From NCBI RefSeq assembly GCF_003111685.1, contig NZ_CP022190.1:892001-956000 (forward strand): a stretch of DNA of 64,000 bases, written 5' to 3'. Positions 17,152 through 25,932 of this stretch are shown here, piece after piece; the stretch's first letter is position 1; every line of letters begins with the position of its first letter. The stretch comes from Alloyangia pacifica. GTDB taxonomy: Bacteria > Pseudomonadota > Alphaproteobacteria > Rhodobacterales > Rhodobacteraceae. The position numbers and the translations under genes were made by a program. A model generated the notes under the pieces. That model ran no database searches, was not told the DNA's origin, and was given only the letters and a program-made list of their open reading frames with translations.

Positions 17152-18930
17152 TCAGGCCAACCCGTCTTCCAACACGCAGCTCTCCAGCAGCCGCCCCTCG
17201 AAGGGGTCGACCAAGCCCATGTCGCTCAGCCGCGGCCCGGGGTTGCAGACCAGAGACGCCCCGAAGAGCGCCTTGAACACCAGGTAGGGCGGCTGCCAGC
17301 CCACCAGCCCGTCGAGCGTCGCGCGCAGTGCGGCGAAGCTCTCGGCGACCTGTGCCAGCTTCGCGTCGCTGATCAGTCCGGCAATCGGCAGCGGCAGGCA
17401 GTGCAGCACCTTGCCGCGCGACGCCACCGCCACCCCGCCGCCGCAGTGGCGCAGTGCATTGGCCGCGGCGGCCATGTCCTCGGGACGGCGCCCGAAGACC
17501 GTCAGGTTGTGGCTGTCGTGCGACACCGTGGTGGCAAAGGCGCAGCGCCAGTCGCCCCAGTTTTCCAGGAAGGCGACCCGCATCGGCGTGCCGGCGCCAT
17601 GACGGTTGACGATGCCCATGCGGATCATGTCCTCGGGCAGCACCAGGCGGCCGTCCTCGACCGCGACCCTGCGCTCGCCCCAGACCGGGAACCGCGGCTT
17701 CGAAAGCGTCGCAATGCGGGCGTGCGGACCCCTCGCAGGGACTTCGAAATCCCCGGCAGCCACGGGCGCAAGCCGCATGGTCTCGCGCAGCGCGGCCGGC
17801 ACCGGCGCGGGCTCGGGTCGGGCGGTCAGCCGTCCGGCTTCTGCCACGAGCTGACCATTCGCGACAACTCCCTCGGCGCGCACCGCCTCGATGTCCGACA
17901 GCAGCACCAGGTCGGCGCGGCGGCCCGGCGCGACAAGGCCCAGGTCCGGCCGTCCGATCCGGCTTGCGGCGTTGAGCGTGGCAGCTCGATAGGCCCAGAG
18001 CGGCGGCAGGCCGCAATCGATCAGCAGTCGGATCACCCCGTCGAGCCCACCCTTGCGCAGCAGGTCGTCGGGGAAGATGTCGTCGGTGCAAAGGGTCACC
18101 GTCTGCGGCAGTTCGCCCAACCCGGTCAGCGCCTCGGCGAACTCGGGCAACAGGTGTTCATGCGAGCCGCGCAGCTCGATGGTGAACCCTGCCTCGAGCT
18201 TCGCCATCAGATCTGCGGCGCCGGTCAGCTCGTGGTCGGTCTCGACCCCGGCAGCGGCAAAGCCCGCAAGATCGCCGCCGGTGAGCCCCCGCGCGTGGCC
18301 GCAGACCCGTTTTCCCGCGTCGAGCCCGGCCTGCACGATCCCGGCAACGCGCGCGTCGCCCTCGAGCAGCGGGCGCATGGTCATCAGCTCGGCGGCGCCA
18401 TGGGTGTCGCCGCGCGCCAGCCAGCGCGCGACGGTCTCGGGGGTGAAATCCCCGCCCGAGGCCTCGAAGCCCGGCGCCGAGGGCACGCAGGTCGGCACCA
18501 GCGGCAAGAGGCGCAACGGCAGGTCCTTTGCCGCCTCGCAGGCGTAGCCAATCCCCGCCTCACCCGACACATTGGCCAGCTCGTGCGGATCCCAGAGCGC
18601 CGTGGTCACCCCGCGCGGCACCACGGCGGCGGCATATTCTGCGGCGGTGATCATCGAGCTTTCGACGTGCATGTGGCTGTCGATGAACCCCGGCACGAGG
18701 GTCATGCCGCGTGCGCCGATGCGCGCTTTTGCCCTGCGCGCAGGGTCGGGTGCGTGTACGCTGGCGATGAGCGGGCCGGTGATGCCGACATCGGCCTTGC
18801 GCGCGCGCCCGGTGATCATGTCGAGCACGGTGCCGCCTTCGATCAGCAGGTCGAACGGCGCCTCGCCGCGCGCGGCCTGCACCGCGCGGGCGCGCAGCGC
18901 GGGGTCATTGAGATCGCTCGGAAAGGTCAT
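17152..18930 (-). CDS. ade: adenine deaminase
   Basis: This 592-residue amidohydrolase belongs to the Ade (YicP) type, which converts adenine to hypoxanthine and ammonia. The metal-binding HxH lies at H86 and H88 (GFIDSHMHVESSM). Family blocks such as DPHELANVSG, HARGLTGGDL and CTDDIFPDDLL are present, and the C-terminal domain retains VSHDSHNLTVFG. The length is normal. It is the last gene of a seven-gene minus-strand operon and overlaps the nucleoside hydrolase stop by four bases (ATGA). Together they give adenosine to adenine to hypoxanthine. Confidence 0.93.
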   Translation of the reverse strand: MTFPSDLNDPALRARAVQAARGEAPFDLLIEGGTVLDMITGRARKADVGITGPLIASVHAPDPARRAKARIGARGMTLVPGFIDSHMHVESSMITAAEYAAAVVPRGVTTALWDPHELANVSGEAGIGYACEAAKDLPLRLLPLVPTCVPSAPGFEASGGDFTPETVARWLARGDTHGAAELMTMRPLLEGDARVAGIVQAGLDAGKRVCGHARGLTGGDLAGFAAAGVETDHELTGAADLMAKLEAGFTIELRGSHEHLLPEFAEALTGLGELPQTVTLCTDDIFPDDLLRKGGLDGVIRLLIDCGLPPLWAYRAATLNAASRIGRPDLGLVAPGRRADLVLLSDIEAVRAEGVVANGQLVAEAGRLTARPEPAPVPAALRETMRLAPVAAGDFEVPARGPHARIATLSKPRFPVWGERRVAVEDGRLVLPEDMIRMGIVNRHGAGTPMRVAFLENWGDWRCAFATTVSHDSHNLTVFGRRPEDMAAAANALRHCGGGVAVASRGKVLHCLPLPIAGLISDAKLAQVAESFAALRATLDGLVGWQPPYLVFKALFGASLVCNPGPRLSDMGLVDPFEGRLLESCVLEDGLA

Positions 18931-19814
18931 GCCGCGCCTCCGGTCAAGGCGTCCAGACAGAGCCGCGCGACGTCTTCGAGCGGCGCTGTCGGCAGGCGGG
19001 TCAGCCCCTCGGGATCAGCGGTGAAGCGGGTGGCGCCATAGGTTTCGTCCTGCATTGTCGAGACGGTGAGGCTCTGACGTTCAAAGGCAAAGGCCTCGGG
19101 CCGCACCATGGCCAGCGCCGCAACGGGATCGTAGATCGCCATCCCTGCGCGCCCGCGCTTGAGACCGATGTCGAGGTAGCCGCCGAGCAGATCGGCGGTG
19201 AGCGGATCGGTCTGCGGCATGTCCTCGGGGCCAAAGGTGGCCTGACGGCAAATCATTAGGTCGATCACCTCGAGCGGCAGGCCGGCCCCGGCGACGATGG
19301 CGGCGGCCTCGGGATCGCAGAGCGCGTTGAACTCGGCCAGCGGCGAATGGTTGCCTGGCCCGTTGCTGCCGCCCATCCAGACAAGCCGGGTGATGCGGGC
19401 GGCGGCCTCGGGGAAGCGCTGCACCAGCAGCGCGATATTGGTCAGCGGCCCCAGCGCCAGTACCGGGCGCGGCCCGTCCTGCATCAGCCAGCCCGCCAGC
19501 GCCTCGATTGCATCGGCAGGCGGCCGCGGGCCGTCCACATCGGGCAGGAAACGGCCCCGGCTGTCCATGCCCTTCGCGCCGAGGATCGCCTGCGCGGTCT
19601 CGACCTCGCGGACCAGCGCCTTCTCGGCCCCGGCGTGCAGCGGGGCTTTGAGACCATAAGCCTCTGCCGCGCCGAGCGCGTTGGCGATGACCTGCGGCAG
19701 CGGCGTGTTGCCCGCGACAAGCGAGATACCCTCGACCGTCGCCCCATGGCGGCGCAAGAGCAGCAGCGCCCACAGGTCGTCGAAGCCGTAATCTGTGTCG
19801 ACCCAGAGCCTCAT
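18927..19814 (-). CDS. inosine/uridine-preferring nucleoside hydrolase family protein
   Basis: This 295-residue protein starts with the calcium-binding aspartate cluster DTDYGFDD (D6, D8, D12, D13; pattern DxDxxxDD). It contains LALGPLTNIALL and the substrate loop AEFNALCDPEAA. These enzymes cleave the N-glycosidic bond of ribonucleosides to a free base and ribose. The gene overlaps the ABC ATPase stop and the adenine deaminase start by four bases each, so translation is coupled. The partner deaminase makes a purine nucleoside, probably adenosine, the best substrate guess. Confidence 0.9.
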   Translation of the reverse strand: MRLWVDTDYGFDDLWALLLLRRHGATVEGISLVAGNTPLPQVIANALGAAEAYGLKAPLHAGAEKALVREVETAQAILGAKGMDSRGRFLPDVDGPRPPADAIEALAGWLMQDGPRPVLALGPLTNIALLVQRFPEAAARITRLVWMGGSNGPGNHSPLAEFNALCDPEAAAIVAGAGLPLEVIDLMICRQATFGPEDMPQTDPLTADLLGGYLDIGLKRGRAGMAIYDPVAALAMVRPEAFAFERQSLTVSTMQDETYGATRFTADPEGLTRLPTAPLEDVARLCLDALTGGAA

Positions 19815-20824
19815 GCCGCGAGGCCCCGCGCGGTCGAGAGCGGCAGGTCGAAGCGGATGGTCTCTCCCAGCGGCACCTCGGGCAGCGCGATGGCGGCATC
19901 GGCCTTGATCGGGCCGAGCGCGCTGTCGATGACATACTCGCGATGCGCCCCGGCGAAGCTGCAGGCGGCAACGCGGCCCTCATGCGGGCCGCTGCCCACG
20001 GTCACCGCGTCCGGACGCCAGGCAAGGATCGGGCTCTCCGGGCGGGCTTCCAGCGGCAGGCGACCGCTGTCGGTCACGACCTCGGTGCCCTCGACCCTGA
20101 AGATGTTCTCGAACCCCATGAACTCGGCGGCAAAGGCCGTGGCGGGCCGCGCATAGAGATCCGACGGCGTGCCAAGCTGCTCGATCTTGCCGTCCTTCAT
20201 CAGCACGATGCGATCGGCCAGCGCCAGGGCCTCGGCCTGATCGTGCGTGACGAAGACCATGGTGATGCCGGTCTCTTTCTGCACCCGCTGCAGCTCGGTG
20301 CGCATCTCGAGCCGCAGCCGGGCGTCGAGGTTCGACAGCGGCTCGTCGAGCAGCAGCACCTTGGGGCGCATCACCAGCGAGCGCGCCAGCGCCACGCGCT
20401 GCTGCTGACCGCCCGACATCTCGGCGGGCTTGCGCTTCTCGAAGCCGGTGAGGCCGACGGTCGCCAGCCCTTCCTCGGTGCGCTGCTTGATTTCGGCCTC
20501 GGGCAACTTTTGCAGGCGCAACCCGAAGGCGACGTTCTCGAAGGCGCTGAGATGGGGGAACAGCGCGTAGCTCTGGAACACCAGCCCGATGCCGCGCTTG
20601 TTGGCGGGCACGCGGGTCACGTCGCGGCCGTCGATGGTGATGGTCCCGCCGGTGGGCGAGAGCAGCCCGGCGATGGCGCGCATGGTGGTGGTCTTGCCGC
20701 AGCCCGAGGGCCCGAGCAGCGCGATCAGCTCACCCTCGCGGATCGACAGATCGAGGTTCGGCACGGCGACCGACTTGCCGTAGCTGAGGGTGAGATCGGA
20801 GAGTTGGACGAAAGCGTCAGACAT
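19811..20824 (-). CDS. ABC transporter ATP-binding protein (PotA/FbpC-like)
   Basis: This 337-residue ATPase has Walker A LGPSGCGKTTTMRAIAG (about residues 35-51), signature MSGGQQQRVALARSL and Walker B LLLDEPLSNLDA. A C-terminal TOBE-type domain follows (IRVEG, VVTDSGRL, VGSGPHEGRV). The start at 20824 is where homology begins; the open frame continues upstream only as a shadow of the permease gene. It overlaps the upstream permease by eight bases and the downstream nucleoside hydrolase by four. By sequence it is closest to polyamine/iron-type importers, but the operon suggests purine nucleosides or bases as cargo. Confidence 0.9.
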   Translation of the reverse strand: MSDAFVQLSDLTLSYGKSVAVPNLDLSIREGELIALLGPSGCGKTTTMRAIAGLLSPTGGTITIDGRDVTRVPANKRGIGLVFQSYALFPHLSAFENVAFGLRLQKLPEAEIKQRTEEGLATVGLTGFEKRKPAEMSGGQQQRVALARSLVMRPKVLLLDEPLSNLDARLRLEMRTELQRVQKETGITMVFVTHDQAEALALADRIVLMKDGKIEQLGTPSDLYARPATAFAAEFMGFENIFRVEGTEVVTDSGRLPLEARPESPILAWRPDAVTVGSGPHEGRVAACSFAGAHREYVIDSALGPIKADAAIALPEVPLGETIRFDLPLSTARGLAA

Positions 20825-21593
20825 AGCGAGAGAATCCCAGCAGGCGTTCGGCGGTGAAGACGATGGCGAGCGACATGAAGGCAAGGAGCGCCGAAAGCGC
20901 GGCCACGGAGGGATCGAAGGTGATCTCCATGTAGGCGAGCATGTCGATGGGCAGGGTGCGGACGCCGGGACCCGACAGGAACAGCGAGACCGGCACCTGG
21001 TTGAAGGAGGTGACGAAGCCGAGGATGAAGGCGGCAAGCACCCCGCCCCGGATGTTGGGCAGTACCACCTTGGTGAAGGCCTGCAGCCGCGAGCAGCCGA
21101 GCAGGACGGCGGCCTCTTCCATGTCGGCGCGCAGGTTGTGCATCGACGAGGAGACCACGCGCACCGCATAGGGCAGCACCAGCGCAGTGTGTGCCATGAA
21201 GAGCGCCAACGTGACGGTGACACCCGTCGGCACCACCATGTAGCGCAGGAGCGCAAGGCCGACGATGATCCCCGGCACGATGATCGGGGCCGCGACGATG
21301 GTGCGCAGCGTCTCGGCGCCCGGCAGGTCGTAGCGGTTGAGCGCATAGGCCGCGGGCACCCCCAACAGCAGCGCCATGAACGTGCCGAAGACCGCCAGCG
21401 CCATCGACAGCGCAAAGGAGGCGCGGAAGCTCTCGACGGTGAAGACCTTGAGATACCATTTGAGGGTCAGCCCCTCGGGCGGGAAGGCCAGGTAGTCGGT
21501 GGCCGAGGCCCCGGCGAGGATGATGATCAGGAACGGTCCGATCAGGAAGGTCAGCGTGAGGCCCAGGATGGACCAGGTCGCAAGATGGCGCAT
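20817..21593 (-). CDS. ABC transporter permease (PotC-like)
   Basis: This 258-residue inner membrane protein has about six helices. The coupling (EAA) loop reads AAVLLGCSRLQAFTKVVLPNIRGGVLAAF. It pairs with the 273-residue permease, whose stop lies four bases upstream. The N-terminus (MRHLATWSILGLTLTFLIGPFLIIILAG) begins in the first membrane helix. It belongs to the importer of the LacI-controlled purine operon. Confidence 0.88.
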   Translation of the reverse strand: MRHLATWSILGLTLTFLIGPFLIIILAGASATDYLAFPPEGLTLKWYLKVFTVESFRASFALSMALAVFGTFMALLLGVPAAYALNRYDLPGAETLRTIVAAPIIVPGIIVGLALLRYMVVPTGVTVTLALFMAHTALVLPYAVRVVSSSMHNLRADMEEAAVLLGCSRLQAFTKVVLPNIRGGVLAAFILGFVTSFNQVPVSLFLSGPGVRTLPIDMLAYMEITFDPSVAALSALLAFMSLAIVFTAERLLGFSRYV

Positions 21594-21597
21594 GAGG

Positions 21598-22419
21598 TCA
21601 GCTCCGGGCGGTGGCGATGCGCTTCAGCAGCAGGTTCGCCGAGAAGGACATGACGATGAGGATCATGGCGATGACGCTGGCCGAGACGAAATCATTCGAC
21701 ACGTTGACCCGCTGGTAGAGCAGCGTTTCCAGCATCAGCACCTTCGAGCCGCCAAGGATCGCCGGGGTAATGTAGGCGGTGAGCGCGCCGGTGAAGACCA
21801 GCGTGCCGCCGATGACGAGCCCTTCCTTGGTTAGCGGCAGGATCACCTTGAAGAAGACGGCGATCCAGCTTGCGCCAAGCACCCGGGCAGCGGGGATAAC
21901 GTCGCGCGGGATGTTCTCCATGGCCGACACCAGCGAGATGATCATCAGCGGCAGGAAGAGCTGCAAGAGGCCGAGGAAGACGGCGGTCTCGGTGAACAGC
22001 AGGCGCAGCGGCGTGTCCGACAGGCCCAGCCCGGTGATCGTCTCGTTGACGATGCCGGTGCGGCCGAGGATGACGATCCACGCATAGGTGCGGGCGACGG
22101 GCGAGATCATCAGCGGCAGGACCACCATGCCGAAGACCTTGCCGCGCGACTTGGGGCCGAGGTTGACGATGCAGAAAGCTGCGGCGTAGCCGATCACCGC
22201 CGCCGTCCCGGCCACCAGAACGCCCAGCTTCAGCGTACGCAGGAAGACCGTGCGGTTGAGCGGCGTCGAGAAGAAGTCGATGTAGCCCTGCAGCGACCAG
22301 CTTCCGCCGGAGCGGAAGGCCTCGGAGAGCAGGATGCCCACCGGCACGAGGAAGAGCAGCGTCGAGAAGATGGCGGCCGGAAGAGCCAGCGCCAGCCCTT
22401 CGCGCGTGTTGCGAAACAT
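21598..22419 (-). CDS. ABC transporter permease (PotB-like)
   Basis: This 273-residue permease has about six helices. Its EAA loop reads AARVLGASWIAVFFKVILPLTKEGLVIGG. It is separated from the solute-binding protein gene by 104 bases that contain two copies of a GC-rich hairpin element, and it precedes the second permease by four bases. The pair forms the membrane channel of the importer. Confidence 0.88.
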   Translation of the reverse strand: MFRNTREGLALALPAAIFSTLLFLVPVGILLSEAFRSGGSWSLQGYIDFFSTPLNRTVFLRTLKLGVLVAGTAAVIGYAAAFCIVNLGPKSRGKVFGMVVLPLMISPVARTYAWIVILGRTGIVNETITGLGLSDTPLRLLFTETAVFLGLLQLFLPLMIISLVSAMENIPRDVIPAARVLGASWIAVFFKVILPLTKEGLVIGGTLVFTGALTAYITPAILGGSKVLMLETLLYQRVNVSNDFVSASVIAMILIVMSFSANLLLKRIATARS

Positions 22420-22481
22420 GGGTAGGGATCCCGTCTGTCTGGAGCGGTGTCAGGTGCCGGGGGCAACGGGGAGCGCGTCAC

Positions 22482-22524
22482 CCCCGGCGGGGTGCTGGGA
22501 CGGCAGGGGCCGCCCCGGCGGGGT
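22482..22524 (-). repeat. duplicated GC-rich hairpin element between binding-protein and permease genes
   Basis: The 12-mer ccccggcggggt occurs at 22482-22493 and again at 22513-22524; each copy can fold (cccc-gg-cgggg). They fill the gap after the binding-protein stop. Such hairpins commonly stabilise upstream mRNA or limit read-through, giving more binding protein than permease. That role is inference. Confidence 0.5.
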
Positions 22525-23540
22525 TACTGGATCACCTCGGCGTTCCACTGCTCGACCCAGCCCTCGCGCTTGTCGAGCACTTCGGCGGCGGGCATGATGT
22601 TCAGCGCTTCGATGACGTCGGCGCCGTAGGTGAGGTTCTCGGCAGCTTCCGCGCTCAGTTCGACCTCCTTGTTGGCCGGGCTGTCGATCAGCATCTCGCC
22701 GATCTTGGTCTGCACCTCGGTCGAGAGCCAGTAGTCCATGAACTGGTAAGCGAGATCCTCGTTGCCGTTGCCCTTGGTCATGACCATCACGTTCATGCCG
22801 CCAGCTTGCCCCTCTTCGGGTTCGGCCCAGGCAAAGGGCAGACCCGCGTCCTTGAAGCTGCCCCAGGCGAAGCGGCCCACGGGGGCGGCGATGACTTCCT
22901 GCTGGTTCATCAGCTGCACCAGCTCGGACGAGCGCGAGAAGAAGGTGACGATGTCGTCGGAATGCGCGCCGATCTCGGAGATCACCGGCGCGAGGTCTCC
23001 CTCTTTGCCCATGGCCTTGCCCAGCATCATCAGCGTGAGCGGACCCTGGGTGGTGGTGATGTTGGGCAGCGCGACCTGGCCGGCCAGCTCTTCGCCCAGC
23101 AAATCGCCCCAGCTCTGGATGTCGACGAGGTCCGAACGGTAGACGATGGAGCTCGCGTAGAAGGTGTAGCCGACCGCCATGTGATCGCCGATCGGATCTT
23201 TGGCGCTGTCGTAGAGCTTGTCGAAGTTGCTCAGCTTGGCGCTGTCGAGCGGCTGGATGAGATCCTTGCGGGCCAGGGCGAGGGCGTCCTGCGTCGAGAT
23301 GACAGCCATGTCGATCACCGGGTCCGCGGCGTTGGCCTCGATCTTCGCCATGCGCTCGACGCTGTTGCCGGTCTCGACGACCAGGTCGCAGCCGCAGATC
23401 GCCTCGAAGGGATCGTAGAGCGCTTCTTTGTATTCATCTTGGGCGAAGGAATAGACCGAGATGGTCAGGGTCTTGTCGCCGGCATGCGCCGCGGTGCCGA
23501 AGGCGCTGGCAAGCGCGAGGAGCGATAGGGTGGTCTTCAT
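22524..23540 (-). CDS. ABC transporter periplasmic solute-binding protein (spermidine/iron-type fold)
   Basis: This 338-residue protein has a signal peptide (MKTTLSLLALASAFGTAAHA-GD) and a type II periplasmic-binding fold. The TISVYSFAQDEYKEALYDPFEAICGCDLVVETGNS segment and the later NITTTQGPLTLMMLGKAMG are typical of SBP_bac_8-like proteins. Two cysteines in CGC near residue 50 are a family curiosity. Its start overlaps the LacI regulator stop by four bases. The fold usually binds polyamines, ferric ions or opines. Here the downstream nucleoside hydrolase and adenine deaminase argue for a nucleoside or purine ligand. Confidence 0.88.
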   Translation of the reverse strand: MKTTLSLLALASAFGTAAHAGDKTLTISVYSFAQDEYKEALYDPFEAICGCDLVVETGNSVERMAKIEANAADPVIDMAVISTQDALALARKDLIQPLDSAKLSNFDKLYDSAKDPIGDHMAVGYTFYASSIVYRSDLVDIQSWGDLLGEELAGQVALPNITTTQGPLTLMMLGKAMGKEGDLAPVISEIGAHSDDIVTFFSRSSELVQLMNQQEVIAAPVGRFAWGSFKDAGLPFAWAEPEEGQAGGMNVMVMTKGNGNEDLAYQFMDYWLSTEVQTKIGEMLIDSPANKEVELSAEAAENLTYGADVIEALNIMPAAEVLDKREGWVEQWNAEVIQ

Positions 23541-24517
23541 GGCAGTCTCTCCGTGTTGGTCGTGGTTGGGTGTCGGGGGGCGGCGGTGGAGCCGCGCGGT
23601 ACCAGCCGCATGGGCACGGCGTGGCTCTCGGGGCGGGCGGCGCCGGCGATGAGACGGCTCAGCACCTCGAGCGCATGCTCGGCGATGGCGCTCACGTCCT
23701 GCGCGGTGGTGGTCAGCGCCGGGTGCATGGCGGTGGCGAAGGGCAGATCGTCGAAGCCGGTGAGGCTCACATCCCCGGGCACCGAGATCCCTGCGCGCGC
23801 GAGTTCCGACAAGGCGGCCAGCGCCAGCAGGTCCGAGGTCGCAAGGATCGCCGTGGCGCCCTGCCCCACGCGCTCGGGCAGCGTGGCGAGCCCGGCATCG
23901 CCCCAGACCGTCTCGATGCGGACGCTCGGGCCGAGCCCCTCGCCCATGCCGCGCAGGCGGTCCTGCTGAACGTCCGACACCCGGTCGCCGCCAAGCAGCA
24001 CCACGTGGCTGTGCCCCAGCTCGCGGATATGCGTGCCGATAAGGGCGCCGCCGCCGACATGATCGGCCGAGACGGTGTTGCGCGGGTCGCGCGCGGTGTT
24101 GATCGTCACCATCGGCAGGCCGGGCGCCTCGGGCGAGGTGCCCTTCTGCGGCACGATCACCACGCCGTCGACCCCCCTCCCCACGAGCTGTTGCAGCGCC
24201 TCGGTCTGGCGCGCCTCGCTGCCGCGCGAGTCGGCGATGAGGATGCCGAGCCCGCGCGCCTCGGCAGCAATCGACAGATTCTGCGCGATGCGCGGGAAGA
24301 GCGGGTTGGTGAGGTCCGGCATCACCAGCCCGAGGATGCCGCTCTGGCCGGTCTTCAACGCACGCGCGGCGCGGCTCGGGCGGTAGCCAAGCGCCTCGGC
24401 GCGGGCCTGAATGCGTTCCGCCAGCTCCTTTGAAACCCGCCCCTTTCCGGTGAGCGCGTTCGAGACGGTGGCGGCCGAAACCCCGATGTCCTGTGCGATT
24501 TCCTTGATGCTGGCCAT
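23537..24517 (-). CDS. LacI-family transcriptional regulator
   Basis: This 326-residue regulator has an N-terminal LacI HTH (ASIKEIAQDIGVSAATVSNALTGKGRVS, residues 2-29). The hinge helix RPSRAARALKTG and a periplasmic-binding-like effector domain (ILGLVMPDLTNPLFPRIAQ) follow. It is the first gene of the purine operon and shares ATGA with the binding-protein gene, so it is probably autoregulated with it. Two LacI-type operators lie just upstream. By analogy with PurR, the effector may be a purine or nucleoside, but this LacI protein controls a catabolic operon. Confidence 0.9.
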   Translation of the reverse strand: MASIKEIAQDIGVSAATVSNALTGKGRVSKELAERIQARAEALGYRPSRAARALKTGQSGILGLVMPDLTNPLFPRIAQNLSIAAEARGLGILIADSRGSEARQTEALQQLVGRGVDGVVIVPQKGTSPEAPGLPMVTINTARDPRNTVSADHVGGGALIGTHIRELGHSHVVLLGGDRVSDVQQDRLRGMGEGLGPSVRIETVWGDAGLATLPERVGQGATAILATSDLLALAALSELARAGISVPGDVSLTGFDDLPFATAMHPALTTTAQDVSAIAEHALEVLSRLIAGAARPESHAVPMRLVPRGSTAAPRHPTTTNTERLP

Positions 24518-24532
24518 GCCGTTTCCTCTTTG

Positions 24533-24546
24533 GTGAAACGATTAAT
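24533..24546. promoter_or_regulatory. LacI-type operator O1
   Basis: gtgaaacgattaat matches the upstream perfect palindrome attaaacgtttaat at 11 of 14 positions, with the CG centre of LacI-family sites. It lies 16 bases before the LacI start codon. Confidence 0.6.
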
Positions 24547-24574
24547 CAGTGGCTTTCGCACCCGTCAACCGACA

Positions 24575-24588
24575 ATTAAACGTTTAAT
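24575..24588. promoter_or_regulatory. LacI-type operator O2, perfect palindrome
   Basis: attaaacgtttaat is a 14-bp perfect palindrome centred on CG, as in LacI-family operators. Its centre is 42 bases from the centre of O1, that is four turns of B-DNA, so both sites face the same side and could be bridged by one tetramer or two dimers. Confidence 0.7.
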
Positions 24589-24810
24589 CAGACTCAAAGC
24601 GCTTCCGCTGGCAAGGCGCACAAAAAACATGCGGCAACACCCTCTAGACGGGTATTGGAATCATCGAGCACCCGCCATGAGGATAAAAGCCTCGGCAGCG
24701 CATGCCGCGCCGGTTGCGTCAAAGCGCCCTGCCCTTCGCCGCGAAATGGGCTGGTGCAGCGGGGCAAAAGCTTTCAAAATGAGAACGATACGCGGGGAGC
24801 CCACGCATCC

Positions 24811-25932
24811 ATGAACAGCAGCGGGTTGCAGGTCGAGCACGAAGAATCAGGCTCCGGGCAGGTCATCCGCCTTTCGGGACCGCTGACGGTGCGCGAACTC
24901 GCGGGCCTGCAGGCGCAGTTGCTCGCGGCGCCGCCTGCCCCGGTCATCGACCTCACCCGGGTCACGCGGATCGACACCGCCGGGGCCTGGGCGCTGGCCA
25001 CCTACGAAGGCCGGGTCGCGGCACAAGGCGGCGCGCTGCGCTATCGCGGCGCGAGCGAAGCCGCCGATCTGCTTTTGGCCACGGTACGCCGCGCCCTGCC
25101 GGTGCCCGAGCCCGCGCCCGCCACCCCGACAGGCCTTACGGCGCTTCTCGAGACGACGGGGCGCCGGGTCATAGGCGGGCTGCACTTCCTGCGCGGGCTG
25201 CTGGAATTTCTCGGAATGTTCCTCTCCGGGCTTTTCCGCGCGGTCATCCACCCGCGCGAGTTCCGCTTCACGGCGCTGGTCGCCCATTGCGACGATGTCG
25301 GCCTGCGGGCCGTGCCGATCGTGTCGCTCATGGCCTTCCTGATCGGCGTTGTTCTCGCGTTTCAGGGCGCGACCCAGCTGCGGCAGTTCGGGGCCGAGGT
25401 CTTCGTGGTCGATCTCATTGCGATCTCGGTGCTGCGCGAGTTGGGGATCCTGCTTACGGCGATCATCGTCGCGGGCCGCACCGCCTCGGCCTTTTGCGCC
25501 GCCATCGGCTCGATGAAGATGCGCCAGGAGATCGACGCTATGCGCACGCTCGGACTCGACCCGGTGACGGTGCTCTTCGTGCCGCGCATCCTCGCGCTGT
25601 TGCTGATGCTGCCGATCCTCGGGCTGATCGCGGATATCATGGGGCTCTTCGGTGGCGCGCTGATGTCCTGGATCGAGCTCGGGATCTCGCCCTCGATGTT
25701 CCGCACCCGGCTGATCTCTGACACCGACATCAGCAACGTCGTCGTGGGGCTCATCAAGGCGCCGGTCTTCGCGGTGATCATCGGCGTGGTTGGCTGCCAC
25801 GCCGGGATGCAAGTCAAGGGCGACGCGGAATCGCTCGGGCGGCAGACCTCGAGCGCCGTGGTCACCGCCATCTTCGCGGTCATCGTCGCCGACGCCCTGT
25901 TCTCGATCTTCTTTGCCGAGGTGGGACTGTGA
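24811..25932 (+). CDS. MlaE-family ABC permease with N-terminal STAS domain
   Basis: This 373-residue protein begins with a STAS domain (about residues 5-105, VIRLSGPLTVRELAGLQ and VIDLTRVTRIDTAGAWALATYEGR), the role of MlaB in E. coli. It continues as an MlaE permease with five helices (AVPIVSLMAFLIGVVLAFQGATQL, ISVLRELGILLTAIIVAGRT, ILALLLMLPILGLIADIMGLFGG). The start at 24811 is used over an upstream extension because homology begins there. The MlaB and MlaE functions are fused. The next gene starts inside its stop (GTGA), and together with the MlaF, MCE and lipoprotein genes it forms a lipid transport complex in the envelope. Confidence 0.88.
   Translation: MNSSGLQVEHEESGSGQVIRLSGPLTVRELAGLQAQLLAAPPAPVIDLTRVTRIDTAGAWALATYEGRVAAQGGALRYRGASEAADLLLATVRRALPVPEPAPATPTGLTALLETTGRRVIGGLHFLRGLLEFLGMFLSGLFRAVIHPREFRFTALVAHCDDVGLRAVPIVSLMAFLIGVVLAFQGATQLRQFGAEVFVVDLIAISVLRELGILLTAIIVAGRTASAFCAAIGSMKMRQEIDAMRTLGLDPVTVLFVPRILALLLMLPILGLIADIMGLFGGALMSWIELGISPSMFRTRLISDTDISNVVVGLIKAPVFAVIIGVVGCHAGMQVKGDAESLGRQTSSAVVTAIFAVIVADALFSIFFAEVGL

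Noticed and set aside
17080..19041. 653-residue plus-strand frame over ade
   Set aside because: Antisense shadow; ade is a clear full-length gene.
20825..21415. N-terminal extension of the ABC ATPase reading frame
   Set aside because: These residues are Arg/Ser/Cys-rich and lie in another frame of the permease gene; ATPase homology starts at 20824.
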